Assembly: GCA_947173865.1 (NCBI GenBank)
Contig: CAMWGS010000033.1
Location: forward strand, 1-12,845
DNA from: an uncultured Ruminococcus sp.
GTDB taxonomy: Bacteria; Bacillota; Clostridia; Oscillospirales; Ruminococcaceae
Reading direction: 5' to 3'
Length of the DNA: 12,845 bases
The translations under genes and the position numbers were made by a program. How positions within the stretch are numbered: position 1 is the first letter of the stretch; each line of letters begins with the position of its first letter. Under the pieces are notes generated by a model. It was not told the origin of the DNA. It searched no databases and worked only from the letters and a program-made list of their open reading frames with translations. This document shows positions 1 to 7,292 of the stretch, piece after piece.

Positions 1-1
1 A

Positions 2-394
2 AATAATGCTCAGCGTCGGGTAAGACGTATAGCTGAAGGTGAAAATATAGTATATACTTATACGGAAAAGCTTTTTATCACAGCAGTTACACGTAAGGAA
101 ATGGAGTATGAAATTGATGAATCCGAATACAACCGTCTGATTTTTCAGGCTTGTGACGAGTATTCACCGATAAATAAAGTAAGATACTGTTTTGATTATA
201 AGAAACAGCTTTTTGAACTTGATGTATACCCGTTTTCAGACAGTCTTGCAATTATGGAGCTGGAGCTTGATTCCGAAGAACAGGAAATTATTTTTCCCGA
301 CAATGTTACGGTATTAAAGGAAGTTACGGGTGATTCGGAATATTCAAATGCGTCTTTGGCAACTGCGGGGGCATTTCCTGAACAGTATATGTAA
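2..394 (+). CDS. CYTH-domain protein, 3' part
   Basis: The reading frame is open from base 2, so the true start lies upstream of the window and about 130 C-terminal residues are visible. The pattern fits the CYTH (triphosphate tunnel metalloenzyme) fold: an early VRRIAEGE strand with alternating charged residues, T-E-K-L-F, then RKEMEYEI, then a lysine-containing K-V-R-Y strand, an ELDVYPF strand, a MELELDSEEQ strand, and a closing VTGDSEYSNASLA. Alternating acidic and basic residues on these strands are what CYTH proteins use to bind the triphosphate and metal ions. Members include thiamine triphosphatases, inorganic triphosphatases and adenylate cyclases, and the visible part does not decide between them. 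The N-terminal ExExK motif is outside the window. phoH starts 25 bases downstream, so co-transcription is likely. Confidence 0.75.
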   Translation, partial: NNAQRRVRRIAEGENIVYTYTEKLFITAVTRKEMEYEIDESEYNRLIFQACDEYSPINKVRYCFDYKKQLFELDVYPFSDSLAIMELELDSEEQEIIFPDNVTVLKEVTGDSEYSNASLATAGAFPEQYM

Positions 395-419
395 AATGCA
401 TAGAAACGGAGATTTTTCG

Positions 420-1391
420 ATGGCAGAGAAAATTATACCAATTGAAAATCAGGAACAGATTTCGGAACTGTTCGGCAGACTTGACGGCAATATAAGCCGT
501 ATTCAGAAAGAATACAGTGTTGCCGTTGTGAGCAGGGACGGTGTCATTAAAATAATCGGTGATGAAAGGAATATATCCGAAGCTGAAAAGGCGGTCAGGA
601 TTCTCATAAAAATGTCGTCAGGCGGACAGGCATTAAGCGAACAGACTGTGCGTTATGTTACTTCAATGGCATCGGACGGTGCTATTGAACAGCTTGAAGA
701 ACTGAAAGGCGACGGAATATGTCTTACAGCGTCGGGAAAAATTCTAAGGGCAAGAACGGTCGGACAGAAACGTTATGTTGACGCGATAAAGGAAAATACC
801 ATTGTTCTCGGTATAGGACCGGCAGGCACGGGAAAGACATATCTTGCCGTTGCTATGGCTGTAAAAGCTTTCCGTGAGCGTAAGGTGAAGAAGATTATTC
901 TGACACGTCCTGCGGTTGAGGCAGGTGAAAAACTCGGTTTTCTGCCCGGCGATTTGCAGGATAAGGTTGACCCTTATCTCAGACCGCTCTATGACGCTCT
1001 TTTTGATATGTTCGGAGCTGAAAATTTTGCACGGTATATGGAAAAAGGTATTATTGAAGTCGCACCGCTTGCCTATATGCGTGGAAGAACTTTGGACGAA
1101 GCTTTCATTATTCTTGACGAGGCACAGAATACAACGTCCGAACAGATAAAGATGTTTCTCACACGTCTCGGAAATGAGAGCAGAATGGTTATTACAGGCG
1201 ATATAACACAGATTGACCTTCCTGATACAAGAAAATCGGGACTTGTTGAGGCAGTGAAAGTTCTCAACGGCATTGAGGGAATAGAAATTCATAGATTTAC
1301 CGACAAAGACGTAGTACGTCACAGACTTGTACAGGATATTATAAAGGCATATGAAAAGTATAACGAAGGGAGAATGAGAAATCATGGCTAA
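420..1391 (+). CDS. phoH: PhoH family ATPase (PhoH/PhoL type)
   Basis: This 323-residue protein has the length and layout of bacterial PhoH/PhoL proteins: an N-terminal KH-like RNA-binding part (about residues 1-90) and a C-terminal P-loop ATPase. Walker A is GPAGTGKT at residues 133-140 and Walker B with its following polar residues is ILDEAQN at 231-237. LTRPAVEAGEKLGFLPGD between them is a family hallmark. PhoH proteins are thought to act as RNA helicase-like ATPases in RNA metabolism, and their frequent pairing with ybeY, as here, supports a role with rRNA processing. I chose ATG 420 over an in-frame ATG at 330 because GGAG lies at a suitable distance before 420 and because 330 would overlap the CYTH gene by 65 bases. 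The end overlaps ybeY by 8 bases. Confidence 0.95.
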   Translation: MAEKIIPIENQEQISELFGRLDGNISRIQKEYSVAVVSRDGVIKIIGDERNISEAEKAVRILIKMSSGGQALSEQTVRYVTSMASDGAIEQLEELKGDGICLTASGKILRARTVGQKRYVDAIKENTIVLGIGPAGTGKTYLAVAMAVKAFRERKVKKIILTRPAVEAGEKLGFLPGDLQDKVDPYLRPLYDALFDMFGAENFARYMEKGIIEVAPLAYMRGRTLDEAFIILDEAQNTTSEQIKMFLTRLGNESRMVITGDITQIDLPDTRKSGLVEAVKVLNGIEGIEIHRFTDKDVVRHRLVQDIIKAYEKYNEGRMRNHG

Positions 1392-1896
1392 ATTAAAGGT
1401 TTATGTAAAAAATAATCAAACAGAGGTGAAAGTTCCCGTCGGAATAAGACTTCTTATAAGAAGATGCTGTCAGGCAGTTCTTGCAACTGAAAAATTCAGC
1501 AGAGACGCAGAAGTAAGCGTTTCTTTCGTAAGCAACAGCGAAATAAAAAATCTCAACAAGATATACAGAAATAAAGACAGTGTTACAGACGTACTTTCAT
1601 TCCCTCTTACAAGTGAGGACGGTACGGTTGAACTTAATCCCGAAACAAATGCCGTTCAGCTCGGTGATGTTGTTATTTCTCTTGAAACCGCAGTAAAACA
1701 GGCACAGAATTACGGTCACTCGCTTGAACGTGAGGTAGGATTCCTTACAGTTCATTCCATGCTTCACCTGCTCGGCTATGACCATGAAACCAGTCAGCTT
1801 GACCAGAGAATCATGCGTGAAAAGGAAGAATCCGTGCTTGAAAAACTGGGAATTTCAAGAGATGCTACTTTTGTGGTACAGGAGGATAACGGCTGA
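1384..1896 (+). CDS. ybeY: endoribonuclease YbeY
   Basis: This is a 170-residue zinc-dependent endoribonuclease used in 16S rRNA 3' maturation and ribosome quality control. The metal-binding signature H-x3-H-x5-H is intact as HSMLHLLGYDH, with His124, His128 and His134. The other conserved block, YRNKDSVTDVLSFP at about residues 61-74, is also present, and the length is close to the usual 150-170. The start overlaps phoH by 8 bases and the stop shares one base with the era start (TGATG), so translation of phoH, ybeY and era is probably coupled. In many clostridia dgkA and cdd lie between ybeY and era; here nothing does. Confidence 0.96.
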   Translation: MAKLKVYVKNNQTEVKVPVGIRLLIRRCCQAVLATEKFSRDAEVSVSFVSNSEIKNLNKIYRNKDSVTDVLSFPLTSEDGTVELNPETNAVQLGDVVISLETAVKQAQNYGHSLEREVGFLTVHSMLHLLGYDHETSQLDQRIMREKEESVLEKLGISRDATFVVQEDNG

Positions 1897-2789
1897 TGTC
1901 CAGAACCGCTTTTGTTACCATTGCAGGAAGAACCAATGCGGGAAAGTCTTCACTGCTCAATGCCGTTGTAGGTGAAAAAATAGCGTCTGTCAGCAACAAA
2001 CCGCAGACAACACGTACACGCATTACAGGTATAAAAAATATTGATGACGTTCAGCTTGTATTTTTCGATACCCCCGGACTTCACAAGCCTGTCAATAAAT
2101 TAAGCGAACATATGCTTAATACCGTGAAGGAGTCCGTAAGCGACATTGATGCCGTTGTTTTTGTAATGGACTGTACAAAGAAAATCAATGAGCAGGAAAT
2201 TAACCTGCTCAAATCAATGAATACGTCAAAAATGCCTGTTATACTTGTCCTTAACAAAATTGACCTGCTTAAAAGTATGGACGAACTTGCTCCGCTTATA
2301 TCGTCCCTTACTTCACAGATAAAGTTTCAGGCGGTTGTGCCTGTAAGTGTTACCGAAGGAAACGGCGTTGATATAGTAATTGACGAAATTATAAAACTTT
2401 CGGAGGAATCCGTTCATTTTTTTCCCGACGATATGATTACCGACCAGCCTGAAAAAGTACTTGCTGCCGAAATGGTACGTGAAAAGCTTCTCATGCTTCT
2501 CAAAGACGAAGTACCCCACGGAATTGCTGTGGGTGTTGAACAGATGACGGAACGTGACGACAAGGATATACTTGATATTTCTGCGGTCATTTACTGTGAA
2601 AAAGAATCACATAAGGGTATAGTTATCGGCAAGGGCGGTGCAATGCTGAAAAAAGCATCCACTATGGCACGTATGGAACTTGAGGATTTCTTTCAGATTA
2701 AAGTCAATCTGAAATGCTGGGTCAAGGTGAAAGAGGACTGGCGTAACCGTGAAAACCTCATCAGAAGTTTCGGACTTTCCGAAAAGTAG
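1896..2789 (+). CDS. era: GTPase Era
   Basis: Era is an essential GTPase that binds the 3' end of 16S rRNA and assists 30S subunit assembly. The 297-residue protein has the GTPase motifs in order: G1 as GRTNAGKS (residues 11-18), G2 region QTTRTR (about 38-42), G3 DTPG (58-61) and G4 NKID (120-123). A C-terminal KH domain follows, with GKGG at 245-248 and the usual basic flanking. G1 reads GRTNAGKS instead of the common GRPNVGKS; the catalytic lysine and serine are kept, so this should be a tolerated variant. The start ATG is fused to the ybeY stop, and recO starts 9 bases after the era stop. Confidence 0.96.
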   Translation: MSRTAFVTIAGRTNAGKSSLLNAVVGEKIASVSNKPQTTRTRITGIKNIDDVQLVFFDTPGLHKPVNKLSEHMLNTVKESVSDIDAVVFVMDCTKKINEQEINLLKSMNTSKMPVILVLNKIDLLKSMDELAPLISSLTSQIKFQAVVPVSVTEGNGVDIVIDEIIKLSEESVHFFPDDMITDQPEKVLAAEMVREKLLMLLKDEVPHGIAVGVEQMTERDDKDILDISAVIYCEKESHKGIVIGKGGAMLKKASTMARMELEDFFQIKVNLKCWVKVKEDWRNRENLIRSFGLSEK

Positions 2790-2798
2790 TATTTTTTA

Positions 2799-3542
2799 AT
2801 GACAACGGTAAAAGGTATAGTTATAAAAGAACGTACGGCAGGAGAACAGGACAAATTTATTGATATTCTTACCGAAGAATACGGAGTAATTGAACTTACT
2901 GTGAAAGGTGCGAAAAAAGTCAGCGGAAAATCAGGCAGTTCTACTCAGCTTTTTGCGTATTCGGTTTTTTGTTACAGTCAACGCAGGGATTACCTCATTC
3001 TTAACAGTGCCGAACCAATACACATTTTTTACGGTTTGCGTGATTCGCTTACAAAAATTTCACTTGCATCATATTTTGCGGACGTTCTGCGGTTCTGCAT
3101 AAAGCCCGAAACCCGTAACGGCGATATTATGCGTCTTTTTCTCAATACACTCCATTATCTTGAAAAAGACCTGCGTGACGAAAAAATGTTAAAGGCAATA
3201 TTTGAACTTCGTCTTATGTCCGAAATCGGATTCATGCCCGACATTCTGGCGTGCCGTGACTGCGGACTTTTTGAACCGTCGGAGCTTTTTTTCAGTGTAC
3301 GGGAAAGCTGTTTTTACTGTAAAGACTGTTTTCACGGTAATGCTGACAAATGGTATAAAGTAAAAATTTCCGTTCTCAGTGCAATGAGACACATTCTTCT
3401 TTCTGATTTCGACAGGCTTTATAATTTCAGGACTTCCCCCGAAACAATGCACAGACTTTCTCTTATTGCGGAAAATTACATTATTTCGCATCTTGAAAGG
3501 GATTTCCGTACACTCGGTTTTTACAAATCACTTAAACTATAA
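2799..3542 (+). CDS. recO: DNA repair protein RecO
   Basis: RecO loads RecA onto SSB-coated single strands together with RecR in the RecFOR recombination pathway. The 247-residue protein begins with the typical N-terminal OB fold (TTVKGIVIKERTAGEQDKF, an alternative to the usual G-I-V-L-x-x-R-x-Y-x-E-x-D pattern). The C-terminal helical part contains a zinc-binding module with Cys152-x2-Cys155 and Cys171-x2-Cys174, plus an extra Cys177. Era directly before and mutS2 16 bases after place it in the same operon; era-recO adjacency is common in bacteria. The stretch before the ATG (era stop then a T-run) offers no clear Shine-Dalgarno sequence, so translation may depend on coupling to era. Confidence 0.93.
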   Translation: MTTVKGIVIKERTAGEQDKFIDILTEEYGVIELTVKGAKKVSGKSGSSTQLFAYSVFCYSQRRDYLILNSAEPIHIFYGLRDSLTKISLASYFADVLRFCIKPETRNGDIMRLFLNTLHYLEKDLRDEKMLKAIFELRLMSEIGFMPDILACRDCGLFEPSELFFSVRESCFYCKDCFHGNADKWYKVKISVLSAMRHILLSDFDRLYNFRTSPETMHRLSLIAENYIISHLERDFRTLGFYKSLKL

Positions 3543-3557
3543 TCAAAGGTAAAATAT

Positions 3558-5939
3558 ATGAACAAATATCTCAGAACACTTGAACTTGATAAAATTCTTG
3601 AAATGCTTGCGGATTTGACTTCCAATGAAGAAACAAGAAAAATGGCACTTGCCGTGCGTCCCGATAATGATTTGGGACGTGTACGTTATGAGTGTCTTAA
3701 AACCTCACAGGCTTTCAGTCTGTCGGTACAGTTCGGAACTCCGCCGTTCAGCAATTTCAGGGATATTACAACTATAGCCGCCCGTGCAAAGTCGGGGGCG
3801 ATTATTTCTTTGCGTGACCTTATGGACATTGCTGCCATGCTCCGTCAGATAAAGGGGCTTACGGACTGGTACGGTCACTGTGAAAATATTGAAACAGAGC
3901 TGAATTATCTTTTTTCACGTCTTGCACCTAACGACTGGCTTCTTGAAAAGCTTGAACGTTCGATTATTTCGGAAAATGAAATTTCAGATGCTGCAAGTCC
4001 CGAACTTGCTGCGATAAGAAGAAAGATAAACCGTGCAGGAATGCAGTTGAGGGAAACTCTCGACAAAATGGTGAAAAACAAGACAACTCAGCAGTATTTG
4101 CAGGAAAGTTCCGTCACTATAAGAGACGGACGTTTTGTACTTCCTGTAAAGTCCGAATATCGTGGACAGGTCAGCGGTCTTATTCACGATACGTCGGCAA
4201 CGGGACAGACTATCTTTATAGAACCTATGGCAATAGTCGAAGCTAATAACGACATACGTATTCTTGAGGGCAAAGAGCAGGAGGAAATTGAAAGAATTAT
4301 CCGTGAATTTTGTCGGGAGTGCGGTGACTATGCGGACATTCTGTGCGAAAATTATAAAATCTGTACAGAACTCAATCTTTATTTTGCAAAGTCGTCACTT
4401 GCCGCAAGGCTTAACTGTTCGCTTCCCGAAATCACCGACGACGGAAAAATGAATCTAAAAAAAGCCCGTCACCCCCTTATTGACCGTAAAAAAGCCGTAC
4501 CTATAAACATATCTCTTGGCAATGAATACAGTACGCTTATAATAACAGGACCTAACACGGGCGGTAAAACCGTTGCTTTAAAAACTGCGGGACTTCTCAG
4601 TGCAATGACTATGTGCGGACTTATGATACCGGTTGCCGACGGAAGCAGTATTTCAGTTTTTGACCATATACTTGCGGATATCGGTGACAGTCAGAGCATT
4701 GAACAGAATTTGTCAACTTTTTCGGCACACACAAATAAAGTTATCGAAATTCTTGAAACCGCCGACGAAAAGTCGCTTGTTCTGCTGGACGAACTCGGTT
4801 CAGGTACAGACCCCGTTGAAGGTGCAGCCCTTGCGGTTTCTGTAATAAGACGACTGATGATGTCGGGTGCTAAAGTAATGGTGACGACTCACTATCAGGA
4901 ACTTAAAATATTTGCCATTGACAGTCCCGATGTTGAAAATGCTTCATGTGAGTTTGATATTGAAACGTTCCGCCCAACTTACAGGCTTATAGTCGGCTCT
5001 CCGGGAAAGTCAAATGCTTTTGCAATTTCCGAAAGTCTCGGAATGCCGTCGGATATAATTGAGGACGCAAAGTCACGTATAAGCGAAGCGGACAGTCGTC
5101 TTGAAGAAGTTATAGGAAAACTTGAAGCTTCACGTCTTGAACTTGAACGTCAGAAAGAAGAAATTTCACGTGTGAAGGCACAGGCTCAGGAACATGAAAA
5201 CATTCTCAGAAAAGAACGTGAGGAACTTGAAAAGACAAAGGCAGACGAACTTGAAAAAGCACGTCTGCGTGCAATTACGATTATTGAACAGACCAAAGCC
5301 GAATCGAATGAACTTATCACCGAACTTGAACAGCTTAAAAAGGAAAAGGATAAAAAGAATTTCGGTGAAAGCGTTTCGGGTGTGAAGTCGAGGTCAAAGC
5401 AGAGTTTCAATAAAATGTATGACACTGCTAATCCTGTTGACAGGCATGACCCTAATGCAGACTATGTACTTCCGAGAAAACTTAAACGTGGTGATACCGT
5501 CTATGTTGTTGACCTGCAAAGAAAGGGCATTGTTTCAGGCGACCCCGATGGAAGTGACTTTGTTTTTGTACAGATGGGCGTTATGAAAACAAAAATGAAT
5601 GTTTCACGTCTGAGACTTGAAGAACCCGAAAAGGTTAAGCATAAGAATAAACCGTCACGGAAAGTCGGTAAAATAGGTGTAAAGGCTGAACGGCGTGGAA
5701 AAATGGAGCTTGATATTCGTGGCTGTGCGTGCGACGATGGCGTTTATCAGCTTGACGCATTTATTGACAGGGCTGTTATGTCAAATATTTCTATGGTTAC
5801 TATTATTCACGGCAAGGGTACGGGTGTACTCAGACAGGCGGTGCAAAGCCGTCTGAAGTCTCATCCGTCTGTAAAAAGCTACCGTTCTGGAGTTTTCGGA
5901 GAGGGCGAGGACGGCGTAACGATTGCCGAGTTGAAATAA
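3558..5939 (+). CDS. mutS2: endonuclease MutS2 (DNA-binding ATPase with Smr domain)
   Basis: MutS2 is a MutS homologue without the mismatch-recognition domain; it acts against homologous recombination and, in Bacillus, splits collided ribosomes. The 793 residues match the usual 780-800. The clamp and lever region comes first (about 1-300), then the ABC-type ATPase with Walker A GPNTGGKT (331-338), the STFSAHT signature region and Walker B LLDELGSGTDP around residue 411. A long charged coiled coil, rich in E, K, R and L, runs from about 500 to 600. The C-terminal Smr domain starts near 716 with LDIRG and carries HGKGTG at 751-756, the expected nuclease or RNA-binding motifs. All key residues look intact. 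An AAAGG sequence sits before ATG 3558. Confidence 0.96.
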   Translation: MNKYLRTLELDKILEMLADLTSNEETRKMALAVRPDNDLGRVRYECLKTSQAFSLSVQFGTPPFSNFRDITTIAARAKSGAIISLRDLMDIAAMLRQIKGLTDWYGHCENIETELNYLFSRLAPNDWLLEKLERSIISENEISDAASPELAAIRRKINRAGMQLRETLDKMVKNKTTQQYLQESSVTIRDGRFVLPVKSEYRGQVSGLIHDTSATGQTIFIEPMAIVEANNDIRILEGKEQEEIERIIREFCRECGDYADILCENYKICTELNLYFAKSSLAARLNCSLPEITDDGKMNLKKARHPLIDRKKAVPINISLGNEYSTLIITGPNTGGKTVALKTAGLLSAMTMCGLMIPVADGSSISVFDHILADIGDSQSIEQNLSTFSAHTNKVIEILETADEKSLVLLDELGSGTDPVEGAALAVSVIRRLMMSGAKVMVTTHYQELKIFAIDSPDVENASCEFDIETFRPTYRLIVGSPGKSNAFAISESLGMPSDIIEDAKSRISEADSRLEEVIGKLEASRLELERQKEEISRVKAQAQEHENILRKEREELEKTKADELEKARLRAITIIEQTKAESNELITELEQLKKEKDKKNFGESVSGVKSRSKQSFNKMYDTANPVDRHDPNADYVLPRKLKRGDTVYVVDLQRKGIVSGDPDGSDFVFVQMGVMKTKMNVSRLRLEEPEKVKHKNKPSRKVGKIGVKAERRGKMELDIRGCACDDGVYQLDAFIDRAVMSNISMVTIIHGKGTGVLRQAVQSRLKSHPSVKSYRSGVFGEGEDGVTIAELK

Positions 5940-5952
5940 GAAGGTGATATAT

Positions 5953-6150
5953 ATGCAGAAAATGTTTGTACTTGGTGATTACCATGATTATGAAGATGAC
6001 AGAGAAAATTTAGATGAATTAAATTCTTATCTTTCGGATGGCTGGAAAGTTGTCAATATGCAGGCAGTCAGTACTAAGGAAGATTGTGTTTGTTATATAT
6101 TGATTGAAAAGCATATTGATAAATATGGAATAGATATAGCAAAAAAATAA
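5953..6150 (+). CDS. small DUF4177-like protein
   Basis: This is a 65-residue acidic protein that I recognise only loosely. The arrangement of a leading strand (MFVLGDYHDY), a helix (LDELNSYLSDGWKVV) and a following strand pair (CVCYILIEKH) is like DUF4177, whose members carry an L-N-x-x-G-W-x-V-V core. No catalytic residues can be named. I chose ATG 5953 over GTG 5944 because AAGGTG ends about 6-7 bases before 5953, which is a proper ribosome-binding distance, while GTG 5944 is itself part of that sequence. It follows mutS2 by 13 bases, so it probably ends the operon. Its codon use (many ATA, TTA, GAT) is more AT-rich than that of mutS2. Confidence 0.65.
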   Translation: MQKMFVLGDYHDYEDDRENLDELNSYLSDGWKVVNMQAVSTKEDCVCYILIEKHIDKYGIDIAKK

Positions 6151-6174
6151 ACCTGAAAAATTTCCGGTTAACTC

Positions 6175-6203
6175 TTGACAAGATTAATAAAATATGATAA
6201 AAT
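6175..6203 (+). promoter_or_regulatory. strong sigma-A-type promoter of the speD leader
   Basis: A perfect -35 box TTGACA (6175-6180) is followed by a 17-base spacer and TAAAAT (6198-6203). TG at 6195-6196, one base before the -10 box, makes it an extended -10 promoter. Transcription should begin near 6210 and run into the structured leader. It is the best-matching promoter in the window and sits right after the housekeeping operon. Confidence 0.85.
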
Positions 6204-6209
6204 AATACA

Positions 6210-6443
6210 AATTGCAAAAAGAAGCTTCGGTTTCATATATCATTGCTACGGAAAATCTGTAGTGGTGAGGCAAGATTTTTTAGCCGGCAATGTTGAATTG
6301 CCTTATTGATTCGGTTTGTGCCGAGAAATTTTTATAAGTTTTCATCAGCTTGTGAAAGGTCAATAAGAGTAGTAAAAGGTATCTTTGCTTATATAGACTC
6401 TGAAGCCAATATGAAGTTATAATGCATAGACATATGTATTTTC
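6210..6443 (+). ncRNA. structured leader RNA or small RNA upstream of speD (unrecognised class)
   Basis: No gene lies in this stretch, but it folds into a closed, multi-branched RNA that I worked out by hand. P1 closes it: GCUUCGG 6224-6230 with CUGAAGC 6400-6406. Inside are P2, an 11-bp stem 6241-6251 with 6257-6267; P3, GGCAAU 6286-6291 with AUUGCC 6297-6302; P4, 6310-6314 with 6321-6325; P5, UUUUCA 6339-6344 with UGAAAG 6353-6358; and P6, GGUC plus AUAAG 6358-6367 with CUUAU and GACU up to 6399, abutting P1, with an inner AAAG/CUUU hairpin. P5 and P6 both claim base 6358. A small hairpin follows at 6422-6427 with 6434-6439. The core is about 183 nt. I see no T-box GGGUGG, no lysine-riboswitch signature and no SAM-I pattern. 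6S RNA and raiA-motif RNA are of similar size and cannot be excluded by eye. Confidence 0.65.
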
Positions 6444-6485
6444 ATGCACGTACGGTTGATGAAACCTGTACGTGCATTTTATTTT
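6444..6485 (+). terminator. intrinsic terminator or attenuator before speD
   Basis: ATGCACGTAC (6444-6453) pairs perfectly with GTACGTGCAT (6468-6477). GG 6454-6455 can pair with CC 6465-6466 across a bulged T6467, leaving a 9-base loop. The stem is followed by TTTTATTTTATATT. It ends about 25 bases before the speD start, leaving no room for a complete promoter downstream. It therefore either ends a standalone RNA with partial readthrough or acts as an attenuator for the polyamine genes. Confidence 0.8.
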
Positions 6486-6509
6486 ATATTATAACTTATG
6501 AGGTGAACT

Positions 6510-7292
6510 ATGGAAAATAAATTAAAGCTGTACGGATTCAATAATCTTACAAAATCACTCAGTTTCAATATATATGATGTCTGTTATGCGAAAACTCCGA
6601 AGGCACAGCTTGACTATATAGCATATGTTGACGAGGCTTACAACTCGGAGCGTATAACGGACATAATGACCAACCTTACCAAAATGATAGGGGCTCAGGT
6701 GCTGAGTATTTCCAGACAGGACTATGACCCGCAAGGTGCGTCTGCTACATTTCTTATTGCCGACGATACTATGATACCTTCAGGAAGTACGGAAACAGTA
6801 GCACATCTTGATAAAAGTCATGTGACAGTCCATACTTATCCCGAGTATCACCCAGACACTAATATAGCGACTTTCAGAGTTGACATAGACGTTGCAACGT
6901 GCGGAAAAATTACCCCCCTTACCGCACTTGACTATCTTATAGGAAGCTTTGATTCCGACATAATTACAATGGATTACCGTGTAAGAGGTTTTACACGGAA
7001 TGTCGGAGGTGAAAAGCTTTTTATAGACCATAATATAACGTCTATTCAGAATTATATTGACAGTGCCGTTTTGGACAGATATGACGCAGTTGACGTGAAT
7101 GTATATCAGGCTAATATTTTTCACACAAAAATGCTTATAAAGGAAATTGAACTGCAAAATTATCTGTTCAATACCGACGTTCGTGAACTTTCACCACGAA
7201 ACAGACTTGAAATAATGAATAGTCTCCGTCGTGAGATGATTGAAATTTTCAGCGGAAGGAATGTTTTTGAAAATGGGTCTTTCACAGATTAA
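6510..7292 (+). CDS. speD: S-adenosylmethionine decarboxylase proenzyme (E. coli-like class)
   Basis: SpeD decarboxylates S-adenosylmethionine, giving the aminopropyl donor for spermidine synthesis. At 260 residues it matches the long E. coli class (about 264) instead of the short 120-residue Bacillus/Thermotoga class. The self-cleavage site AHLDKSHVTVHTYPE is intact: cleavage between Lys102 and Ser103 turns Ser103 into the pyruvoyl cofactor. Cys131 in TCGKITPL lies 28 residues on, the same spacing as E. coli Ser112 to Cys140. GAGG at 6500-6503 is a good ribosome-binding site. It is the first gene after the structured leader and terminator, so it is the likely target of any attenuation. The end overlaps speA by 20 bases. 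Confidence 0.95.
   Translation: MENKLKLYGFNNLTKSLSFNIYDVCYAKTPKAQLDYIAYVDEAYNSERITDIMTNLTKMIGAQVLSISRQDYDPQGASATFLIADDTMIPSGSTETVAHLDKSHVTVHTYPEYHPDTNIATFRVDIDVATCGKITPLTALDYLIGSFDSDIITMDYRVRGFTRNVGGEKLFIDHNITSIQNYIDSAVLDRYDAVDVNVYQANIFHTKMLIKEIELQNYLFNTDVRELSPRNRLEIMNSLRREMIEIFSGRNVFENGSFTD

Noticed and set aside
330..419. Upstream ATG extending phoH by 30 residues
   Set aside because: It would overlap the CYTH gene by 65 bases, adds no PhoH-like sequence, and a proper ribosome-binding site supports 420.
744..1385. Long minus-strand open frame opposite phoH
   Set aside because: It lies wholly opposite a gene with intact motifs, has a low-complexity Cys/Ser/Phe-rich translation, and shows no ribosome-binding site; it is a shadow of the phoH frame.
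5944..5952. GTG 5944 as start of the DUF4177-like gene
   Set aside because: The GTG is part of the AAGGTG ribosome-binding sequence that serves ATG 5953.
6150..6169. Hairpin after the DUF4177-like gene as terminator of the first operon
   Set aside because: AACC/GGTT plus GAAA/TTTC pair around a mismatch with a tiny loop, and no T-run follows on the + strand, so it is weak. The first operon may simply run into the leader region.
6418..6423. TATAAT as a second speD promoter
   Set aside because: The -10 hexamer is perfect, but the sequence 17 bases upstream (AGACTC) does not resemble a -35 box and there is no TG extension; it is not supported enough to list, though it cannot be excluded.
6210..6443. 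Naming the leader as a T-box, SAM-I, lysine or cobalamin riboswitch
   Set aside because: Their hallmark sequences are not visible, so no family name is justified by eye.
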